64,000 nt of DNA, taken from Geomonas azotofigens (GTDB lineage Bacteria; Desulfobacterota; Desulfuromonadia; Geobacterales; Geobacteraceae). Position numbers and translations under genes: made by a program. Below the pieces are notes generated by a model. That model saw nothing but the letters and a program-made list of their open reading frames with translations, ran no database searches and was not told the origin of the DNA. The DNA lies in NCBI RefSeq assembly GCF_018919395.1, contig NZ_JAHLME010000003.1, positions 434,001 through 498,000 of the forward strand, in the 5' to 3' direction. Position 1 is the stretch's first letter; each line of letters starts with the position of its first letter. This document shows positions 7,648 through 17,353 of the stretch, piece by piece.

Positions 7648-9968
7648 TTGCTACCTCCTGAAATCGCCCGTGTCGCTTCCTGCGACTCGGTCCCCTGCAG
7701 GGTGTCCCTCACCTTTCTGATCAGGGCGTCACTCGTGAAGGGTTTGGGCAGGAACTGCATTCCCTTTTCCAGCGTCTTTTCGAAACTCACCCGGTTGTCG
7801 GTGTGCCCCGACATGAAGAGCACCTTGAGCTTCGGCTTCTTGGCCAAAAGTATCTCGGCCAGGGTGGGGCCGCTCATGAACGGCATCACCACATCGGTCA
7901 ACAGCATGTCGATCTGGTCGGCGTGCTGCTCGAACAGGGTGACTCCCTGCTCGGGGTCTGTCGTCTCCAGCACGGTGAACCCGCGCATCCTCAGGGTGTG
8001 CACCACGAGGTTCAGCACCCCGGGCTCATCCTCAACTACCAGAATGGTGTGATCGGTGTCAATGGGCTCATCCTGTTGCCGCTTGCCCTGGGACTCCGCC
8101 TCCTGGTACGTGCGCGGCAGGTAGATGTCGAAACGCGCCCCTTGGCCCGGCTCGCTGATCACCTCGATGTAGCCGCCGCACTGCTTCACGATGCCGTACA
8201 CGGTGGCGAGGCCGAGCCCGGTGCCGCGCCCCATCTCCTTGGTGGTGAAGAAGGGTTCGAAGAGCCGCTGCTTCACCTCGTCGGTCATCCCCTGGCCGCG
8301 GTCGGTGACGCTCAGCTTGACGTAACTGCCGACCTGCGAGCCCGGGTGCAGATGCCGGTACCCCTCGTCCAGTTCGCTGTTGCCGGTTTCCACCGTGATC
8401 ACGCCGCCGGTGTCGGAGGCGTCGCGGGCGTTGACCACCAGGTTCATGACGATCTGCTCCAGTTGCCCCGGGTCCATCTTGATCAGCCCGGCGTCCGGCG
8501 CGAGATCGGTTATGAGCCGGATGTTCTCGCCGATGAGCCGCTCCAGCATCTTCTGGACCGACTTCACCTGGCGGTTGATGTCCAGCACCCGCGGCTCCAT
8601 GATCTGGCGCCGGCTGAAACTGAGGAGCTGCCTGGTGAGGTCCGCGGCCCGCTCGCCGGCGCGCAGGATCTGCTCCGCCTCCTTGTGCATGGGCGAGCTC
8701 TCGTCAAGGGCCCGGATCAGCAGCGTGCTGTAGCCGTTGATCACGGTGAGCAGGTTGTTGAAGTCGTGGGCGATCCCTCCCGCCAGCTGCCCCACGGCCT
8801 CCATCTTCTGCACCTGTCGCAACTGGTCCACGGCGAGCTTTCTCTCGGTGATGTCCTCCTTGACCCCGACGAAGTGGGTGATCTGTCCTTCCGGGTTTTT
8901 CACCGCGGAGATGGAGCAGCTCTCCCAGAACAGCTCGCCGTTTTTCTTCCGGTTGTGCAGCTCGCCATGCCACTCCTTGCCGGAACAGATGGTCCCCCAG
9001 AGTTCCCGGTAGAACTCGACCCCCATGGTGCCGGACTTGAGGATGCTGGTCTTCACGCCGATCAGCTCGGCTTCGGGGTAGCCGCACACCTCGATGAACT
9101 TCGGGTTCACGTATTCGATGCATCCCTTGAGGTCGGTGATCACCACCGACACGGGGCTTTGTTCGACGGCGCGCCACAACTTGCTCAGTTCGGCCTCGGC
9201 GCGACGGCGCTCGGTGATGTCGAGCAGGGTGCCGATGACGGCGTCCGAGCCGTTGATCAGGGTCCTGGTGCCGTTCACCTCAAGGTCGATGGCGGCGCCG
9301 TCCTGCCGTTTGCCACGGAAGAAGAAATGCAGCGGCTCGCTCCCTTCCTTGAGCGGGCGCAGAAACTGGGTCAGCACGCGGATCTGGTCGTCGGGGGCGA
9401 CCAGGTCGAGGAGGCTGCGCTTTTCGATCAGCTGCTCGGGGGCATAACCGAAAATGGCGCACAGCTTCGGGTTCGCGTAGATGAAGATGTCCTCCTGCAA
9501 CATGAAGATGCCGACCAGGGACTGCTCCACGAGGCTTTGGAAACGCGCCTCGGTCGCGGAGAGCGCCTCCTCCGCCACGCGCCGCTCGCGGCGCACCACC
9601 GCCTCTCGCAGTTCCCGCTTGATGGCCGGGATCAGCCGTGACAGCCGGTCCTTGATCAGGTAGTCATGGGCGCCGGCGCGCATCGCCTCGACGGCGGCAT
9701 CCTCGCCCATCTGTCCCGACACCATGATGAAGGGGAGGTCGATGCCGCGCTCGTGCATGAGCTGCAGCGCTCCCGGGCCGCTGAAACGCGGCATCACGTA
9801 GTCGGAGATGACCAGGTGCCATCCTCCCCGGTCCAGCGCTTCATCCATCTCGTCCGGAGTCTCGACCCGCTCATAGACGGGAGCGAACTCCTTTTGCAGG
9901 TGCCGGACGATGAGGGTGGCGTCCTCGGGGGAATCGTCTACGATCAGGATGCGCAATGGATGTTTCAT
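7644..9968 (-). CDS. Hybrid histidine kinase REC-PAS-PAS-HisKA-HATPase-REC
   Basis: A 774-aa soluble sensor kinase with no membrane segment. Receiver about 5-120 (Asp56), two PAS domains about 140-380, phospho-accepting His401 in GGIAHDFNN, ATPase domain about 500-625 (MNLVVNARDA, GRGTGLGLA), and a second receiver about 650-765 (LLTDVVMP). The order implies phosphate transfer from an upstream partner to the N-terminal receiver and onward from the C-terminal one. It forms an operon with the HD-GYP regulator, linking a cytoplasmic signal to cyclic di-GMP breakdown. Confidence 0.92.
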   Translation of the reverse strand: MKHPLRILIVDDSPEDATLIVRHLQKEFAPVYERVETPDEMDEALDRGGWHLVISDYVMPRFSGPGALQLMHERGIDLPFIMVSGQMGEDAAVEAMRAGAHDYLIKDRLSRLIPAIKRELREAVVRRERRVAEEALSATEARFQSLVEQSLVGIFMLQEDIFIYANPKLCAIFGYAPEQLIEKRSLLDLVAPDDQIRVLTQFLRPLKEGSEPLHFFFRGKRQDGAAIDLEVNGTRTLINGSDAVIGTLLDITERRRAEAELSKLWRAVEQSPVSVVITDLKGCIEYVNPKFIEVCGYPEAELIGVKTSILKSGTMGVEFYRELWGTICSGKEWHGELHNRKKNGELFWESCSISAVKNPEGQITHFVGVKEDITERKLAVDQLRQVQKMEAVGQLAGGIAHDFNNLLTVINGYSTLLIRALDESSPMHKEAEQILRAGERAADLTRQLLSFSRRQIMEPRVLDINRQVKSVQKMLERLIGENIRLITDLAPDAGLIKMDPGQLEQIVMNLVVNARDASDTGGVITVETGNSELDEGYRHLHPGSQVGSYVKLSVTDRGQGMTDEVKQRLFEPFFTTKEMGRGTGLGLATVYGIVKQCGGYIEVISEPGQGARFDIYLPRTYQEAESQGKRQQDEPIDTDHTILVVEDEPGVLNLVVHTLRMRGFTVLETTDPEQGVTLFEQHADQIDMLLTDVVMPFMSGPTLAEILLAKKPKLKVLFMSGHTDNRVSFEKTLEKGMQFLPKPFTSDALIRKVRDTLQGTESQEATRAISGGSN

Positions 9969-10170
9969 CTGGGTCGGACCCCTCGCGTCGGTGCATCTGA
10001 TTCGTAACCTTCCTTCACCTCCTTATCGGCCGCCCCCCCGGATAGGTTTAGCCGCGCGGCGAATTTTATGAAAAAAGGAAAGAATATGAAACCGGCTTTC
10101 TTGGCTACTATTTGACGCCGGAGTATGCTATGAATCTTCCAGCTTCCCCCGCCGTAAAGGAGAAATCAGC

Positions 10171-11289
10171 GTGCACATCCTTTCTCTTGCCCGTCCCTTT
10201 TCCAAGATCCTGCTGCTTGTGCTGTTGTCCGCCTCCCTGGGCGCAGGCTGCTCCAAAGAGAGCGAGAAACCGAAGGCGAAAGCCCCTGCGCCGGTCACGG
10301 TGGCCCGGGCCTCCCAGAAGGACGTTCCCATCGAGCTGCGCGCCATCGGCAACGTCGAGCCCTACGCCACCGTGGCCCTCAAGTCCCGCGTCGCCGGCAT
10401 GATCACCGGGGTGCAGTTCAAGGAGGGGGACGACGTCGCCAAGGGGGCGCTTTTGTTCACCGTGGACCCGCGCCCGTTCCAGGCGCAGCTGGCGCAGGCC
10501 CAGGCGAACCTCGCCCGCGACACGGCCAGCGCCAACAACGCCAAGGAACAGGCGAAGCGCTACGCCTCGCTCTGGCAGGAGGGGATCGTGACCCGGGAGC
10601 AGTACGACCAGCTCCAGGCCACCGCCGATTCCCTCTCCGCCTCGGTGGCCTCGCTGCGCGCCGCGGTGGACAACGCCAAGCTGCAGCTTGATTACTGCTT
10701 CATCCGATCCCCCATGAGCGGGCGCACCGGCGGCCTCACCACCCACGCCGGCAACCTCGTCAAGGAAAACGACACCGCACTGGTCACCATCAACCAGATC
10801 ACCCCGCTTTACGTCACCTTCTCCCTGCCGGAAAAGGACCTGGCCGCCATCAAGGTGAGGATCGGCGGAAAACTCCCGGTCCAGGCGCGGGTCGCCGGGA
10901 GCGCCGTGGCGGAGCAGGGGACGGTGACCTTCCTGGACAACGGCGTTGATCCCGCCACCGGCACCATCAAGGTGAAGGGCACCTTCGCCAATGCCCGCAA
11001 AACGCTCTGGCCCGGCCAGTTCGTCAACGTCTCCATCACCCTCGACACCAGGAAGGGAGCGACCGTGGTCCCCACTCGCGCCGTTCAGACCGGGCAGCAG
11101 GGTGAATTCGTCTACGTCGTGAAGCCCGACGCCACGGCCGAGGTGCGCCCGGTCAGTACCGGGCCGTCCCTCGACGGAGTGACCGTCATCGAGAAGGGGC
11201 TTTCCCCTGGTGACACGGTCGTCACCGACGGGCAGGTGAAACTGGTTCCCGGCGCAAAGGTGGCGGTGAAGGGCGGGGCGCCCTCATGA
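10171..11289 (+). CDS. RND efflux periplasmic adaptor (membrane fusion protein), lipoprotein
   Basis: A 372-aa HlyD/AcrA-type adaptor that bridges an RND pump to an outer-membrane channel. It has a hydrophobic signal and a lipobox-like LGAGC ending near residue 27. The barrel-sandwich start AIGNVEPYATVALKSRVAG, a helical hairpin about 90-170 and the DFCFIRSP-like return strand (LDYCFIRSPMSG) follow. The start is GTG 10171 with AAAGGAG ahead. It overlaps the pump gene by 4 bases. No outer-membrane factor is in this operon. Confidence 0.9.
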   Translation: MHILSLARPFSKILLLVLLSASLGAGCSKESEKPKAKAPAPVTVARASQKDVPIELRAIGNVEPYATVALKSRVAGMITGVQFKEGDDVAKGALLFTVDPRPFQAQLAQAQANLARDTASANNAKEQAKRYASLWQEGIVTREQYDQLQATADSLSASVASLRAAVDNAKLQLDYCFIRSPMSGRTGGLTTHAGNLVKENDTALVTINQITPLYVTFSLPEKDLAAIKVRIGGKLPVQARVAGSAVAEQGTVTFLDNGVDPATGTIKVKGTFANARKTLWPGQFVNVSITLDTRKGATVVPTRAVQTGQQGEFVYVVKPDATAEVRPVSTGPSLDGVTVIEKGLSPGDTVVTDGQVKLVPGAKVAVKGGAPS

Positions 11290-14200
11290 ACCTCGCGGAA
11301 CTCTTCATCCGGCGGCCGGTAATGACCAGCCTGGTCATGCTCGCCATAGTGCTGGCGGGTGTGATCGGTTACCAGCTCCTCCCGGTGAACGACCTCCCCA
11401 ACGTCGACTACCCCACCATCCAGGTCACCGCCAACCTCCCCGGGGCGAGCCCCGAGACCATGGCCAGCGCCGTCGCTACGCCGCTTGAGCGGCAGCTCTC
11501 CACCATCGCCGGCATCGACACCATGAACTCCACCAGCGGCCAGGGCGTCACGCGCATCACGCTGCGCTTCGCGCTGGAGCGCGACATCGACGCGGCGGCG
11601 CAGGACGTGCAGTCCGCCATCACCAAGGCGAGCCGCCAGCTCCCCCAGGACATGCCGTCCCCCCCCTCCTACCAGAAGGTGAACCCCGCCGACCAGCCGG
11701 TGCTCTACCTGGTGCTCAGTTCGAAAACGCTGCCGCTGTCCCAGGTGAACGAGTACGCCGACACCATGATCGCGCAGCGCATCTCCATGGTGAGCGGGGT
11801 GGCGCAGGTGCAGGTCTACGGCGCCCAGAAGTACGCGGTCCGGGCGCGGCTGAACCCGATGGCGCTCGCCTCCCGGAAGATCGGTATCGACGAGGTGTCC
11901 CAGGCGCTCTCCGGCGGCAACGTAAACCTCCCCACCGGCACCCTGCAGGATGCCAGCAAGTCCTTCGCCATCCAGTCCCAGGGTGAGCTCCTCGACGCGG
12001 CCGCCTACCGCCCGCTGATCGTCGCCTACCGCGGCGGCGCACCGGTGCGCCTCTCCGACCTGGGGAGCGTGGTCGACTCGGTCGAGAACGACAAGATCGC
12101 CGGCTGGTTCAACGGCAACGTGCGCGCCATCATCCTCGCCGTGCAGCGCCAGCCCGGCACCAACACCATCGAGGTGGTCGATTCCATCAAGAAGCTTCTC
12201 CCCGGCTTCCGCGACCAGCTTCCCGGCGCGGTGACCCTGCACGAGCTCTACGACCGCTCCCAGGCGATCCGGCACTCGGTGGCGGACGTGAAGTTCACCC
12301 TGGTGCTCACCATCGGTCTGGTGATCATGGTGATCTTCCTGTTCCTCAGGAACCTCTCCGCCACGGTCATCCCGAGCCTTGCGCTTCCCATCTCGCTCAT
12401 CGGCACCTTCGCCGCCATGTACGGCCTGGGCTTCTCGGTGAACAACATCACCCTGATGGCGCTCACCCTCTCGGTCGGCTTCGTCGTCGACGACGCCATC
12501 GTCATGCTGGAAAACATCGTGCGCCACATGGAGCAGGGGGAGCGCCCCATGGAGGCCGCGCTCAAGGGTGCCAGGGAGATCGGTTTCACCATCGTCTCCA
12601 TGACCATCTCGCTGGTGGCGGTGTTCATCCCGGTGCTCTTCATGGGAGGGATGCTGGGGCGGCTCCTGCACGAGTTCGCCGTCACCATCACCTGTGCCAT
12701 CCTGATCTCGGGGGTGGTCTCCCTGACCCTCACCCCGATGCTCTGCAGCCGCTTCCTGCATCCCCCCGCCGAGGAGCGCCACGGCCGGCTCTACCTTTTC
12801 CTGGAGCGCGGCTTCGACGCCTTGCTCGCCGCCTACAGCGGGACCCTCACCGCCGTGCTCAGGCACCGTCGCGCCATCCTCGCCCTCACCCTGGTGATGA
12901 CCGCGGTGACCGTGTACCTGTTCAAGGTGATGCCCATGGGGCTTCTCCCCAGCGAGGACCTCGACTCCTTCTACTGCACCACCGAGGGGGCGCAGGGGGC
13001 ATCGTTCGACGAGATGGTCACCCACCAGCAGGAACTCGCCAAGCGGATCGCGGCCGATCCAAACATCAAGGGGTTCATGTCCACCGTCGGCGCCTCGGGC
13101 TCCCGGGTCGGCTCCAACTCGGGATTCATGTTTGTCACGCTGAAGCCGAGAAGTGAGAGGAAGGATTCGGTCGACCAGGTGATCCAGCGGCTGCGCCCGA
13201 AACTGGCCGAGGTGCCGGGGATCCAGGCCTTCATGCAGAACCCGCCCCCGATCAGGCTGGAGGCGCAACTTTCCAAGAGCCAGTACCAGTTCGTGCTGCA
13301 GAGCCCGGACACCCAGGTGCTCTACGAGAGCGCGGCCGCCTTCGAGCAGAAGCTGAAGCAGGTGCCGCAACTGCTCGATGTCACCAGCGACCTGCAGCTC
13401 AAGAACCCGCAGGTCGACCTGAAGATCGACCGGGACAAGGCGACGGCGCTCGGGGTGACGGCGCAGCAGATCGAGGACGCGCTCTATTACGCCTACGGGT
13501 CCCGGCAGGTGTCGACGATCTTCGCGCCGACCAACCAGTACCAGGTGATCCTGGAGCTGGAGCCGCAGTACCGGCTCGACCCCTCCGCCCTGGGGCTCCT
13601 CTACGTGAGGTCTTCATCGGGCGCGCTGGTGCCGCTTTCGACCATGACCACGCTGACCAAGTCGCTGGGCCCCTTGTCGGTGAACCACCTGGGGCAGATC
13701 ACCAGCGTCACCGTCTCCTTCAACGTGAAGCCGGGGGTCCCCCTGGGAGAGGCGGTGGCCGCGGTCGAGAAGATGGCGGCGAGCACGCTGCCGCCGGGGA
13801 TCAACACCGGCTTCCAGGGGGCGGCGCAGGCGTTCCAGTCCTCCACCAAGGGGCTCACGCTCCTTTTGCTGGCCGCCGTGGTCGTGATCTACCTGGTGCT
13901 CGGGATCCTGTACGAGAGCTACGTCCACCCGATCACCATCCTCTCGGGGCTTCCCTCGGCGGGGCTCGGGGCGCTCCTGACCTTGATGCTGTTTCACAAG
14001 GAGTTGGACCTGTACGCCTTCGTGGGGATCATCATGCTGGTCGGGATTGTGAAGAAGAACGCCATCATGATGATCGACTTCGCGCTCGACGCGCAGCGGC
14101 GCGAGGGGAAGAGCCCGCTGGATGCGATCCACCAGGGATGCCTGGTCCGTTTCCGACCCATCATGATGACCACCATGGCCGCGCTCATGGGGACACTCCC

Positions 14201-14384
14201 CATCGCGCTCGCCATCGGGGCGAGCTCCGAAGGGAGGAGGCCCCTGGGCCTGGCGGTAGTGGGTGGACTCCTGGTATCGCAGCTGTTGACGCTCTACATC
14301 ACGCCGGTGGTCTACTACTACCTCGATCGTGCCGTGCAGAGGGGGCGGGAGTTCTTTCGGAGCAAAGCGCCGGCGAGAACGTAG
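11286..14384 (+). CDS. RND multidrug efflux permease (HAE1, MdtB/MdtC/AcrB type)
   Basis: A 1032-aa inner-membrane proton-driven exporter. The N-terminal FIRRPVMTSLVMLAIVLAGV helix, two large periplasmic loops and twelve predicted membrane helices match family size. The LSVGFVVDDAIVMLENI block carries the paired acidic residues used in proton transfer, and a matching VGIVKKNAIMMIDFAL block is in the second half. The sequence is nearer the MdtB/MdtC branch than the AcrB-like pump at 52558. Substrate unknown. Confidence 0.93.
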   Translation: MNLAELFIRRPVMTSLVMLAIVLAGVIGYQLLPVNDLPNVDYPTIQVTANLPGASPETMASAVATPLERQLSTIAGIDTMNSTSGQGVTRITLRFALERDIDAAAQDVQSAITKASRQLPQDMPSPPSYQKVNPADQPVLYLVLSSKTLPLSQVNEYADTMIAQRISMVSGVAQVQVYGAQKYAVRARLNPMALASRKIGIDEVSQALSGGNVNLPTGTLQDASKSFAIQSQGELLDAAAYRPLIVAYRGGAPVRLSDLGSVVDSVENDKIAGWFNGNVRAIILAVQRQPGTNTIEVVDSIKKLLPGFRDQLPGAVTLHELYDRSQAIRHSVADVKFTLVLTIGLVIMVIFLFLRNLSATVIPSLALPISLIGTFAAMYGLGFSVNNITLMALTLSVGFVVDDAIVMLENIVRHMEQGERPMEAALKGAREIGFTIVSMTISLVAVFIPVLFMGGMLGRLLHEFAVTITCAILISGVVSLTLTPMLCSRFLHPPAEERHGRLYLFLERGFDALLAAYSGTLTAVLRHRRAILALTLVMTAVTVYLFKVMPMGLLPSEDLDSFYCTTEGAQGASFDEMVTHQQELAKRIAADPNIKGFMSTVGASGSRVGSNSGFMFVTLKPRSERKDSVDQVIQRLRPKLAEVPGIQAFMQNPPPIRLEAQLSKSQYQFVLQSPDTQVLYESAAAFEQKLKQVPQLLDVTSDLQLKNPQVDLKIDRDKATALGVTAQQIEDALYYAYGSRQVSTIFAPTNQYQVILELEPQYRLDPSALGLLYVRSSSGALVPLSTMTTLTKSLGPLSVNHLGQITSVTVSFNVKPGVPLGEAVAAVEKMAASTLPPGINTGFQGAAQAFQSSTKGLTLLLLAAVVVIYLVLGILYESYVHPITILSGLPSAGLGALLTLMLFHKELDLYAFVGIIMLVGIVKKNAIMMIDFALDAQRREGKSPLDAIHQGCLVRFRPIMMTTMAALMGTLPIALAIGASSEGRRPLGLAVVGGLLVSQLLTLYITPVVYYYLDRAVQRGREFFRSKAPART

Positions 14385-14432
14385 AACCTAGGACGTGTTT
14401 CGCCTTTCGTCTTTCGCCTTTTGGGGGCGGCC

Positions 14433-15374
14433 ATGCTGATCAACGATGAAGCCCAAAAGCAGGTACTGACCATCCTGGCCAAGACGGCGGTGACCCCGAC
14501 CGCCGACGTTCAGGAGCGCGCCAGCTCGCTGCTGCAGCTGAACCCCGGGCAGCAGGTCAAGGCCGAGATCATCGCCAACCTGCCCAACAACTTGTACATG
14601 GCCCGGGTGGCCGGGGAGCTCTACAAGCTGGAGATCCCGCTCAACGTGCAGCCGGGGGAGACCCTGGAGCTTACCTTCGTCACCGCCGATCCCCGCGTCA
14701 CCTTCCAGATGCTGCGCCCCCAGACCGAATCGGTGCAGCTAAGTTCCATGGGGAAGTGGCTTGCCGACGTGGTGGAGAACGCGCCGGGGCTACCGCCTGC
14801 GTCCGAGCCGTTGGTCGAGCATCCGGAACAGGCCATCGCCCAGCTCGCCGGGAGGCTGAAGGAGAGCCTGACCCAGAACGGGCTGTTCTACGAGTCGCAC
14901 CTGGCCCAGTGGGCCCTGGGAGGGCTCTCCTTGAAGGAACTGCTCAAGGAGCCCCAGGGGAAGCTCTCCCGCCTGCTGTCGGACGGGGAGGGGCGTTCGG
15001 CCGAAGACGCCGCTGGTGGCGCCATCGCCGACGGCAGGACCCTGCCGCTCATCAAGGAGCAGCTCCACCTGTTGAATACCGGGGTGCTGGTGTGGCAAGG
15101 GGAGGCCTGGCCCGGGCAGGAGATGAAGCTTGTGGTGGGGGAGGGGAGCGCTGAGCAGTGGGAGCAGGGGATCGAGGCGAACCTCTCGCTGGAACTGCCC
15201 CGCCTGGGCGGGGTCGCGGCTAAGCTTCGCTTCACCCCCGAGGGGATCGACGTGGAACTGGTCTGCGACCGCCCCGGCGCATCGGAGCTTTTGCGGCAGG
15301 CAAGCGGAGAACTGCGTTCCTCGCTCGCGGGCCAGGGCCTGCACCTGAACAAGATGGCGGCCAAGGATGGCTAG
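14433..15374 (+). CDS. FliK-like (flagellar hook-length control C-terminal domain) protein
   Basis: A 313-aa protein whose C-terminal 80 residues (LGGVAAKLRFTPEGIDVEL, then LRSSLAGQGLHL) follow the pattern of the FliK secreted-substrate-switch domain. The first 100 residues form a beta-rich region with PGETLELTFVT. The start is taken at ATG 14433 behind GGGGGCGG; a TTG lies at 14421. It overlaps an FlhB C-terminal-like gene by 8 bases, the same pairing seen for ylqG-ylqH in Bacillus. No other flagellar genes are near. It could act on a type III export apparatus elsewhere in the genome. Confidence 0.65.
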   Translation: MLINDEAQKQVLTILAKTAVTPTADVQERASSLLQLNPGQQVKAEIIANLPNNLYMARVAGELYKLEIPLNVQPGETLELTFVTADPRVTFQMLRPQTESVQLSSMGKWLADVVENAPGLPPASEPLVEHPEQAIAQLAGRLKESLTQNGLFYESHLAQWALGGLSLKELLKEPQGKLSRLLSDGEGRSAEDAAGGAIADGRTLPLIKEQLHLLNTGVLVWQGEAWPGQEMKLVVGEGSAEQWEQGIEANLSLELPRLGGVAAKLRFTPEGIDVELVCDRPGASELLRQASGELRSSLAGQGLHLNKMAAKDG

Positions 15375-15651
15375 GAAAACCTCCGACATCAAGCGGGCCG
15401 TGGCCATGGCCTACAACCCCGACGAGGCGGGCGCCCCCAGGGTCATCGCCAAGGGAGCCGGCATCAGCGCGGAGGCGATCATCTCGCTCGCCACGGAGCA
15501 CGGCGTCTACGTGCACCAGTCTCCGGAGCTGGTCGCCATGCTGATGCAGATCGATCTCGACGCCGAAATCCCACCCGAACTGTACCAGGCGGTCGCCGAA
15601 CTCCTGGCCTGGCTCTACTCGCTGGACCAGCAACTGGACCGGCAGCTCTAG
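15367..15651 (+). CDS. FlhB C-terminal-domain-like protein (FlhX/YlqH type) with altered NPTH motif
   Basis: A 94-aa cytoplasmic protein equal to the export-switch domain of FlhB/YscU without its membrane part (VAMAYNP..APRVIAKG, then HGVYVHQSPELVAML). In FlhB the NPTH site self-cleaves between Asn and Pro. Here it reads NPDE (residues 17-20), so the Thr and His needed for the classic motif are missing and cleavage is doubtful. It overlaps the FliK-like gene, supporting a joint role in export-substrate switching or in some other function. Confidence 0.8.
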   Translation: MARKTSDIKRAVAMAYNPDEAGAPRVIAKGAGISAEAIISLATEHGVYVHQSPELVAMLMQIDLDAEIPPELYQAVAELLAWLYSLDQQLDRQL

Positions 15652-15797
15652 GCGTTACTCTGCCACTTTCCCCGTTGACACATTCCCGCCTTTATCATGT
15701 GACAATTATAACTGCCCGCCTATCTTGCCGGTTTAACGGCGCATTGTAAAATGGTCAGTCCCAGCACACGCTGTACTTCTCGCTCGCGGGAGGAGGT

Positions 15798-16385
15798 ATG
15801 GTTCCTTTAAAGTCCCTCCGGATGCTGTCCTGTTTCGCGATGACCTCGGCTCTTCTTGCCGGCTGCCCGGAGAATTTCACCTTGATCAGCAGGGGAATAG
15901 AGGGGCGGAGCCCTTGTGAATGGGTGAAGTTCACGCCCCCCAAGGACCCCGACAAGCCGCAGGAGATCGCCGCCCTGGAGGCGGCCCAGGGGCTGTGCAC
16001 GATCTCGCGGGATGGGGTCGACGCGATGTACGTGAATTCGGACGCGGGATGCCAGCTTGTCGCGGTGGTGGAGCAGGCACATGAGGGGGCGGACTGGTTG
16101 ACGCCACGGCGGGTGGTCAGGTACCGGGTGGAGGGGGGCAAGATCGTCGCGAGGACGGTACCTTCGGTTGAGGTATTCCCGGATGTGCAGTTCGAGCGGG
16201 CGGTCATCCTCACCGCGCACAAGGCGAACTCCCTCGATCCGGTCACCCTGTACGAGGGGGGGAAGCTGAGGGTGTCCATGACGGCGCGGCCGTTGAGCCG
16301 GTGCTCGGCGACGGTGAGGATCTTCGACCAGGATCTGAACGACCGTCGCCCCGTCGCCGAAAAGGTGGTCGATTTCTGCCGTTAG
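15798..16385 (+). CDS. Lipoprotein, unknown function
   Basis: A 195-aa protein with an N-terminal signal and lipobox LLAGC (Cys23), so it is probably anchored in the envelope. Beyond that it has a few scattered cysteines and a beta-rich composition, with no family I recognise. GGGAGGAGGT precedes the ATG. It converges with the ChaN-like gene, with only 10 bases between the two stops. Confidence 0.65.
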   Translation: MVPLKSLRMLSCFAMTSALLAGCPENFTLISRGIEGRSPCEWVKFTPPKDPDKPQEIAALEAAQGLCTISRDGVDAMYVNSDAGCQLVAVVEQAHEGADWLTPRRVVRYRVEGGKIVARTVPSVEVFPDVQFERAVILTAHKANSLDPVTLYEGGKLRVSMTARPLSRCSATVRIFDQDLNDRRPVAEKVVDFCR

Positions 16386-16395
16386 CCCGAGGCGT

Positions 16396-17238
16396 CTAGA
16401 AGCGTTCCAGCAGCAGGTAGTCGGCGTCCCGGAGGGTGACGCTCTCCTCGTCCAGCGGCGGAACGGGGGGGAGCACGATCCGGTACTCCAGGTTGCCCCT
16501 CAGTTCGGAAGGGATCCCACCGATACCACGGGCGTGCGCGCCACCCGCGATCACCACCATGACCTTTCCGGGATGCGCGGTCAGGTAGTCGTTGACGCGT
16601 CTTGCCATCACCGCGTTGCGCAGCATCTGCGCCTCGGCGATGTTGCGGAAGCCGTCGCCGCTTCGGCCGTGGCTGGGCGAGTAGCCCCGCATGAAGTTCA
16701 GGAATTCATCGGTCACCCTGGCGTCGACATCAGGCGGCAGTTCCGCGAGTTCCGCGCCGCTCAGGGAGGCGAATCCCCCCCGGGCCACGGACTGGACGAT
16801 GTCACGGGGCGCGTTCAGCGCGACGATCGGGATATGGTTGTCGCGGGCGAAGCGGAGGATGTCGCTGTACATGTCCCAGGGGATGTGGCGCCAGCTCCAC
16901 TGGTACACCTTGCGGAAGGCCGCCTCCGGCACCTTGCCCGCGCTCCAGGCGTCCAGAGCCGGCTGGCTCACCTTCTCGAACATCTCCATACCGATGGCGA
17001 GGTCCTTGCCTTGGGCCTTGAGCGCCTCGAGCACCCGCAGTTGCAGCTCGTGATGCGCGGAGGCGTCGTGCCGCTCCCCCAGGAAGAGGACGGAGGTGTC
17101 GGAAAGGTCGGCGATCATCGTCTTCACGTCGACCCTTTCGCGGTCGCTCACCCGCAGGGCCTGCGTGATGGAGCAGCCGCAGAGCTGGGCGGCCAGAAGG
17201 ATGAAGAGCAGCAGCTTGGCGGGGTATCGAATGGGCAT
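16396..17238 (-). CDS. ChaN family (DUF399) lipoprotein
   Basis: A 280-aa protein of the ChaN family, heme-binding iron-regulated lipoproteins in Campylobacter. The signal ends in a lipobox LCGC. The core shows VLFLGERHDASAHHELQL, IGMEMFEK and VVIAGGAHARGIGGIP, which are typical of the fold. I chose ATG 17238 because it directly precedes the signal peptide; the open frame further upstream runs through the purN terminator region. Heme binding is only a family inference. Confidence 0.82.
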   Translation of the reverse strand: MPIRYPAKLLLFILLAAQLCGCSITQALRVSDRERVDVKTMIADLSDTSVLFLGERHDASAHHELQLRVLEALKAQGKDLAIGMEMFEKVSQPALDAWSAGKVPEAAFRKVYQWSWRHIPWDMYSDILRFARDNHIPIVALNAPRDIVQSVARGGFASLSGAELAELPPDVDARVTDEFLNFMRGYSPSHGRSGDGFRNIAEAQMLRNAVMARRVNDYLTAHPGKVMVVIAGGAHARGIGGIPSELRGNLEYRIVLPPVPPLDEESVTLRDADYLLLERF

Positions 17239-17300
17239 GGGCGTGGTTATAGCAGAAACCGTGGCCGTTGGCCATCGGGAAAGGGGAAACGCGGGCAAAG

Positions 17301-17330
17301 AAAAACCCCCTCGGCATCGAGGGGGTTCTT
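17301..17330 (-). terminator. Rho-independent terminator after purN
   Basis: Read leftward, AACCCCCTCG pairs with CGAGGGGGTT and is followed by a T run. It sits 24 bases after the purN stop. Confidence 0.85.
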
Positions 17331-17353
17331 TCGTTTTCAGTGTCGCGCTGGCG

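Noticed and set aside
11112-13370. A 752-codon frame antisense to the first RND pump
   Set aside because: Same reason: a shadow of a strongly supported gene, with skewed composition and no domain.
15675-15712. TTGACA with TTATAA before the lipoprotein gene at 15798
   Set aside because: The two elements are about 25 bases apart, too far for a sigma70 promoter, and no better -10 lies at the right distance.
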